From positions 1 through 10,599 of the forward strand of contig NTMA01000191.1 of assembly GCA_002917075.1 (NCBI GenBank): DNA of 10,599 bases. Direction: 5' to 3'. This document shows, piece by piece, positions 8,212 through 10,599 of this stretch. Source of the stretch: Hawksworthiomyces lignivorus. Its lineage: Eukaryota; Ascomycota; Sordariomycetes; Ophiostomatales; Ophiostomataceae. The translations under genes and the position numbers were made by a program. Below the pieces are notes generated by a model. That model saw nothing but the letters and a program-made list of their open reading frames with translations, searched no databases and had not been told where the DNA came from. How positions within the stretch are numbered: position 1 is the first letter of the stretch; each line of letters starts with the position of its first letter.

Positions 8212-9098
8212 CTATTGAGACAGAATAAAAAGAGTCAGTTAGACGATGTAAGCGATGGAATTTTAAAGGACAAACAGTCGGTATTATAAAAAAGGTGGGA
8301 TATCCACTGTGTTGATTGATGGCTTGCTGAGGGGCATTCAGATAGAGATAGAGAGTGGGAGAAAAAAAAAGCAGAAGAAAGAGAGAGCAAAACGGAACGA
8401 GAGAGCAGCGCGAACACAAGCCAGAACGACCTGAGTGAAAAAAGGAGGCTCTCCCCGCTTCTTTGGCCGATGCGGTGGGGTCGGCGCAGCCAGGAGCACT
8501 AATAAGGTGGGAAGCACCAGCAGCAACACCAAGAACAAGCATAGAGCAGAGGAATAGCGCTACAAGCCGGATCAAGCCAGATGCAGTCTAGATGGGGGAT
8601 CTGCCCATCGCTGAAATTGACGGACGTCAGCCAGCAAGAGCCGGCCCCGCGGCCAGGAGAGTAGAGAAGCAGACCAACAGTGCGCCTTGGGGGAATTCAA
8701 GGCAGCCATCTCATCAAATTATGTTCTTATAGGGCAGCGGCTTTGTTTTCCTTTGTCTTGCTCCATTCCCCATGGCTGTTCTTGGAGGGCTTGAGCTTGT
8801 TGTGCTTTGGCCAGTCCATTTGCTGGAGGACAAGCGGTCAATTGGCAAATCGCGGGACCGGGGGCGCAGGTCGCGACGAACGAGGAAAAGGGCAGGACGA
8901 CATGGAGGATTGCGGTGTGCTCTCTCCATCTTCTCTAGCTCTTCGGCTCTCTGTCCGGTTCGCAGTGCTCTCTCTATGTCTATCTTGTTCTTGTGCTGCC
9001 GCGATCTCTTGCACGAAACGGTGTGGGCATATTTGGGGGAGGGAAAAAGAGGGAATCGGTGACCTTGAGAGCAAGGTGCGCAGCGTGGTCATACGTAC
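8212..9098 (-). other. Probable 5'-UTR intron of the 14-3-3 gene
   Basis: Read on the minus strand, 20 bases upstream of the start codon there is a strong acceptor: CTAAC (8242-8238) overlapping CTGAC (8238-8234), a T-rich tract, then CAATAG ending at 8212. The only consensus donor I find upstream on that strand is AG|GTACGTA with its G at 9098, giving an 887-bp intron. The exon beyond it and the 19 bases left before the start contain no ATG, whereas the intron contains several. The acceptor is well supported; the donor is the best candidate, not proven. Several pyrimidine tracts (minus strand) and a small 6-bp hairpin at 8591-8609 lie within, but no gene. Confidence 0.65.
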
Positions 9099-9345
9099 CT
9101 TTAAGGGAAGGGTGAAGGAAAGGAAGTTGAAATTTAGACGAGGAAGAGAATAGAAGCAAGAAAGGGGGAGATGGGAAGAAATTGGAGATTGTATGAAGGG
9201 GATGTGAAGGAATTTTGTGTTTTGTAGATTTGGTTGACGCGATTTATTAGAGGAGAAGGGAAGAAGAGAAAGTAGAGGGAAAACTGGAGGCTTCGAACGA
9301 GAGGGAAGAGGAAAGAAAGGGAGGGGAGGGGGGGGGGGTGGTCTT
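9099..9345 (-). promoter_or_regulatory. Pyrimidine-rich leader exon and core promoter of 14-3-3
   Basis: The minus strand here is very C/T-rich, with a C-run at 9328-9338 and long CT stretches at 9250-9320 and 9105-9180. It contains no ATG, and no ATG occurs on the minus strand further up to at least 9460. CT-rich tracts around the transcription start are a known trait of strongly expressed genes in filamentous fungi. A TAATAAAT element (9241-9250) could act as a TATA-like box, followed by CAA-containing sequence suited to initiation. The exact start site is not determinable. Confidence 0.5.
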
Positions 9346-9862
9346 TGCTTGTTTGGGAGTGTTTGGTGGTGTGTGCGCTGTGGGTGGTGGTTCTGAAAAA
9401 AGCTGGCTGTCACCAGTCAGAGAAGGAGAAACGGAGGGACAACAGGCGAAACGGTCCAGTAAGAACAGCAGAACGCAGGAACAGGAGGAAACACGTTTAT
9501 TACGGTAGGAGGCGGCCCTCGTCAACAGAAGGGGGGCCTGGTATTTTAGTGGGCAGTTTCGGGACATTGCTGCAATTACAGGGGGTGTGGGGGGCGCTGC
9601 CTGCGTCAGTAAGACAAAAAGGCCACAAGAGGACAAGAGCACAAGGAACACAGAGGGGACAGTGAGAACCCCAGCTGGAAGGAGAGGTACCTCAGCCGCG
9701 CTGTTTCGCGGCGGTCGGTACATACGCCCATGAGGTCGCATTCTCGCCTTTTTTTTACGGAGTGTGCTATTTATTTTCACCTTTTTATTTTAGCTTTGTT
9801 TCGTTTTATTTTTGTTTCTATTCTACTGGGTGCTGTTCTTCTGTTCTTATTCCCTTCCTCAG

Positions 9863-9914
9863 GTGAGCAATTTCCCCTATCCGCCTTGGACGTTTCGCCT
9901 TTTTATCTTTGCAG
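9863..9914 (+). other. Possible 52-bp intron in a plus-strand leader
   Basis: CAG|GTGAGC at the left and a T-rich tract ending in TTTGCAG at the right give a plausible small fungal intron, preceded by a T/C-rich plus strand. Against it, no CTAAC or CTGAC branch site lies inside, and no convincing coding sequence follows. It may belong to a gene whose body lies beyond the window, to a non-coding transcript, or to nothing. Confidence 0.25.
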
Positions 9915-10038
9915 CTGACGACGGTCTGCACAACCTGTGAGCCTGTCAGCGGCACACCCCCATCTCTGTGGAACTAGCGAGCTGGACAAGGATATCGTGA
10001 CTGTGAGCGCTATGTAATTCCAGCAGGCGTAGGTAAAC

Positions 10039-10054
10039 TACGGAGTACGGAGTA
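10039..10054. repeat. Tandem TACGGAG repeat
   Basis: Two direct copies of TACGGAG followed by TA. From memory, ACTCCGTACTCCGTA-type words recur in non-coding DNA of many Pezizomycotina; I cannot check this here. No function is assigned. Confidence 0.6.
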
Positions 10055-10190
10055 TCCCACACGTAGCCCACCATGGCCACTACCGGCAGTCTCTTGCAAC
10101 GCTTTGCCTGGCGCGTCTTGGCTGACTCTGCACGTGACCGAAGGTCGAAGAGGGGACGAGAGAGAAAAAAGCCCCCCCCCAGGCGGTAGT

Positions 10191-10212
10191 CCGTCTCGTC
10201 CGTCTCGTCCGT
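10191..10212. repeat. 9-bp tandem repeat
   Basis: Two exact copies of CCGTCTCGT are followed by a partial third (CCGT). It is a minor local duplication in non-coding DNA. Confidence 0.7.
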
Positions 10213-10490
10213 ATATCGTCAGGGAGGGGAGGTGAGGGGTGGGGCGTGGCTGTGCTAAATTCCTCGACCAAGGAATCTGGACGAAGGGCAGCAGGACAGG
10301 CAGAGCCATACATATTTTTCGCAGGAGGGAGATAGGAGGAGGGAGGGGGAGGCAAAATCTATGCGCGCGAGTACTTAAGCATATGCGGAAAACGGGAGAG
10401 AGAAACACGAAAAGTTCGAAATAGTATAGGAATAGCACAGGAGATAACGTCACCGCGGTGTTGTTTCTTGGCCCGGTAGTGTTTGTTCTA

Positions 10491-10503
10491 CGACGACGAC
10501 GAC
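10491..10503. repeat. Short (CGA)n run
   Basis: Four CGA units and one extra base in non-coding DNA, a simple-sequence tract just before the 11-bp-period repeat. Confidence 0.7.
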
Positions 10504-10517
10504 ATTCTGCCCTGCCT

Positions 10518-10561
10518 TGCATCCGGTCTGCATCCTGCTTGCAGCCAGCCTGCATTTCGGG
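10518..10561. repeat. 11-bp-period degenerate tandem repeat
   Basis: Four consecutive 11-bp units each begin with TGCA: 10518-10528, 10529-10539, 10540-10550 and 10551-10561. The third base block varies (TGCATCC, TGCATCC, TGCAGCC, TGCATTT), so the copies have diverged. The spacing is close to one helical turn, which would place the TGCA cores on one face of the DNA. Confidence 0.6.
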
Positions 10562-10599
10562 ACGAGACAGGACGAAGGAAACGTTCTACCCCCCCCCCC

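Larger units (their letters stand above)
9346..10599. other. Non-coding right flank
   Basis: I recognise no gene. The segment holds the distal 14-3-3 promoter on the left, then from 9748 to 9862 a T/C-rich plus strand that resembles a fungal leader, followed by a possible small intron (9863-9914). Beyond are a 7-bp tandem repeat at 10039-10054, a small ATG-started frame at 10073-10189, C-runs at 10172-10180 and at the right edge, a 9-bp tandem repeat at 10191-10212, a CGA run at 10491-10503 and an 11-bp-period repeat at 10518-10561. The 181-residue minus-strand frame covering 10010-10555 crosses these repeats and is unlikely to be a gene. Confidence 0.55.

Noticed and set aside
8625..8716. 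C/D-box snoRNA inside the 14-3-3 leader intron
   Set aside because: A TGATGA and a CTGA are present on the minus strand in the right order, but there is no terminal stem and the C box lacks the expected purine before it.
10010..10555. 181-codon minus-strand frame
   Set aside because: It crosses tandem repeats and a C-run, and its N-terminus is only a translation of the 11-bp repeat. No family resemblance.

Overview
The window looks like nuclear DNA of a filamentous ascomycete (Pezizomycotina, most likely a Sordariomycete; I cannot name the genus). The reasons are compact genes with introns of 68-115 bp, donors such as GTAAGT, GTACGT and GTATGT, CTAAC/CTGAC branch sites a few bases before the acceptor, very GC-rich coding sequence between AT-rich spacers, CACCATGG-type start contexts, and four proteins typical of fungi. 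There are no operons, CRISPR arrays, ribosome binding sites or bacterial mobile elements.

Layout from left to right: 1-860 is non-coding and holds the 3' flank of PRP28. 861-3179 (-) is an intronless gene for the DEAD-box splicing helicase Prp28. 3180-3865 is a divergent promoter carrying a small TA-bounded inverted-repeat structure. 3866-4545 (+) is a three-exon gene for the mitochondrial large-subunit ribosomal protein mL59 (MRPL25). 4546-5440 is an AT-rich spacer with the presumed DPH4 promoter. 5441-6106 (+) is an intronless gene for the J-protein Dph4 of diphthamide synthesis. 6107-7009 is a convergent 3' region. 7010-8192 (-) is a 14-3-3 gene with five coding exons. Its leader appears to be interrupted by a roughly 890-bp 5'-UTR intron (8212-9098), with a pyrimidine-rich, ATG-free leader exon upstream. 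9350-10599 is non-coding as far as I can tell; it holds short tandem repeats and weak signs of a plus-strand transcript.

The four genes are housekeeping genes. Three serve gene expression (pre-mRNA splicing, mitochondrial translation, modification of elongation factor 2), and 14-3-3 is a general phosphoprotein-binding regulator. The proximity need not mean joint regulation; only PRP28 and mL59 share a promoter region.

I found no convincing undescribed system. The best leads are the inferred long leader intron of 14-3-3, the 54-bp hairpin/TIR structure between PRP28 and mL59, and a short 11-bp-period repeat near the right edge. Both ends of the window are homopolymer runs, which suggests it may be a whole contig.
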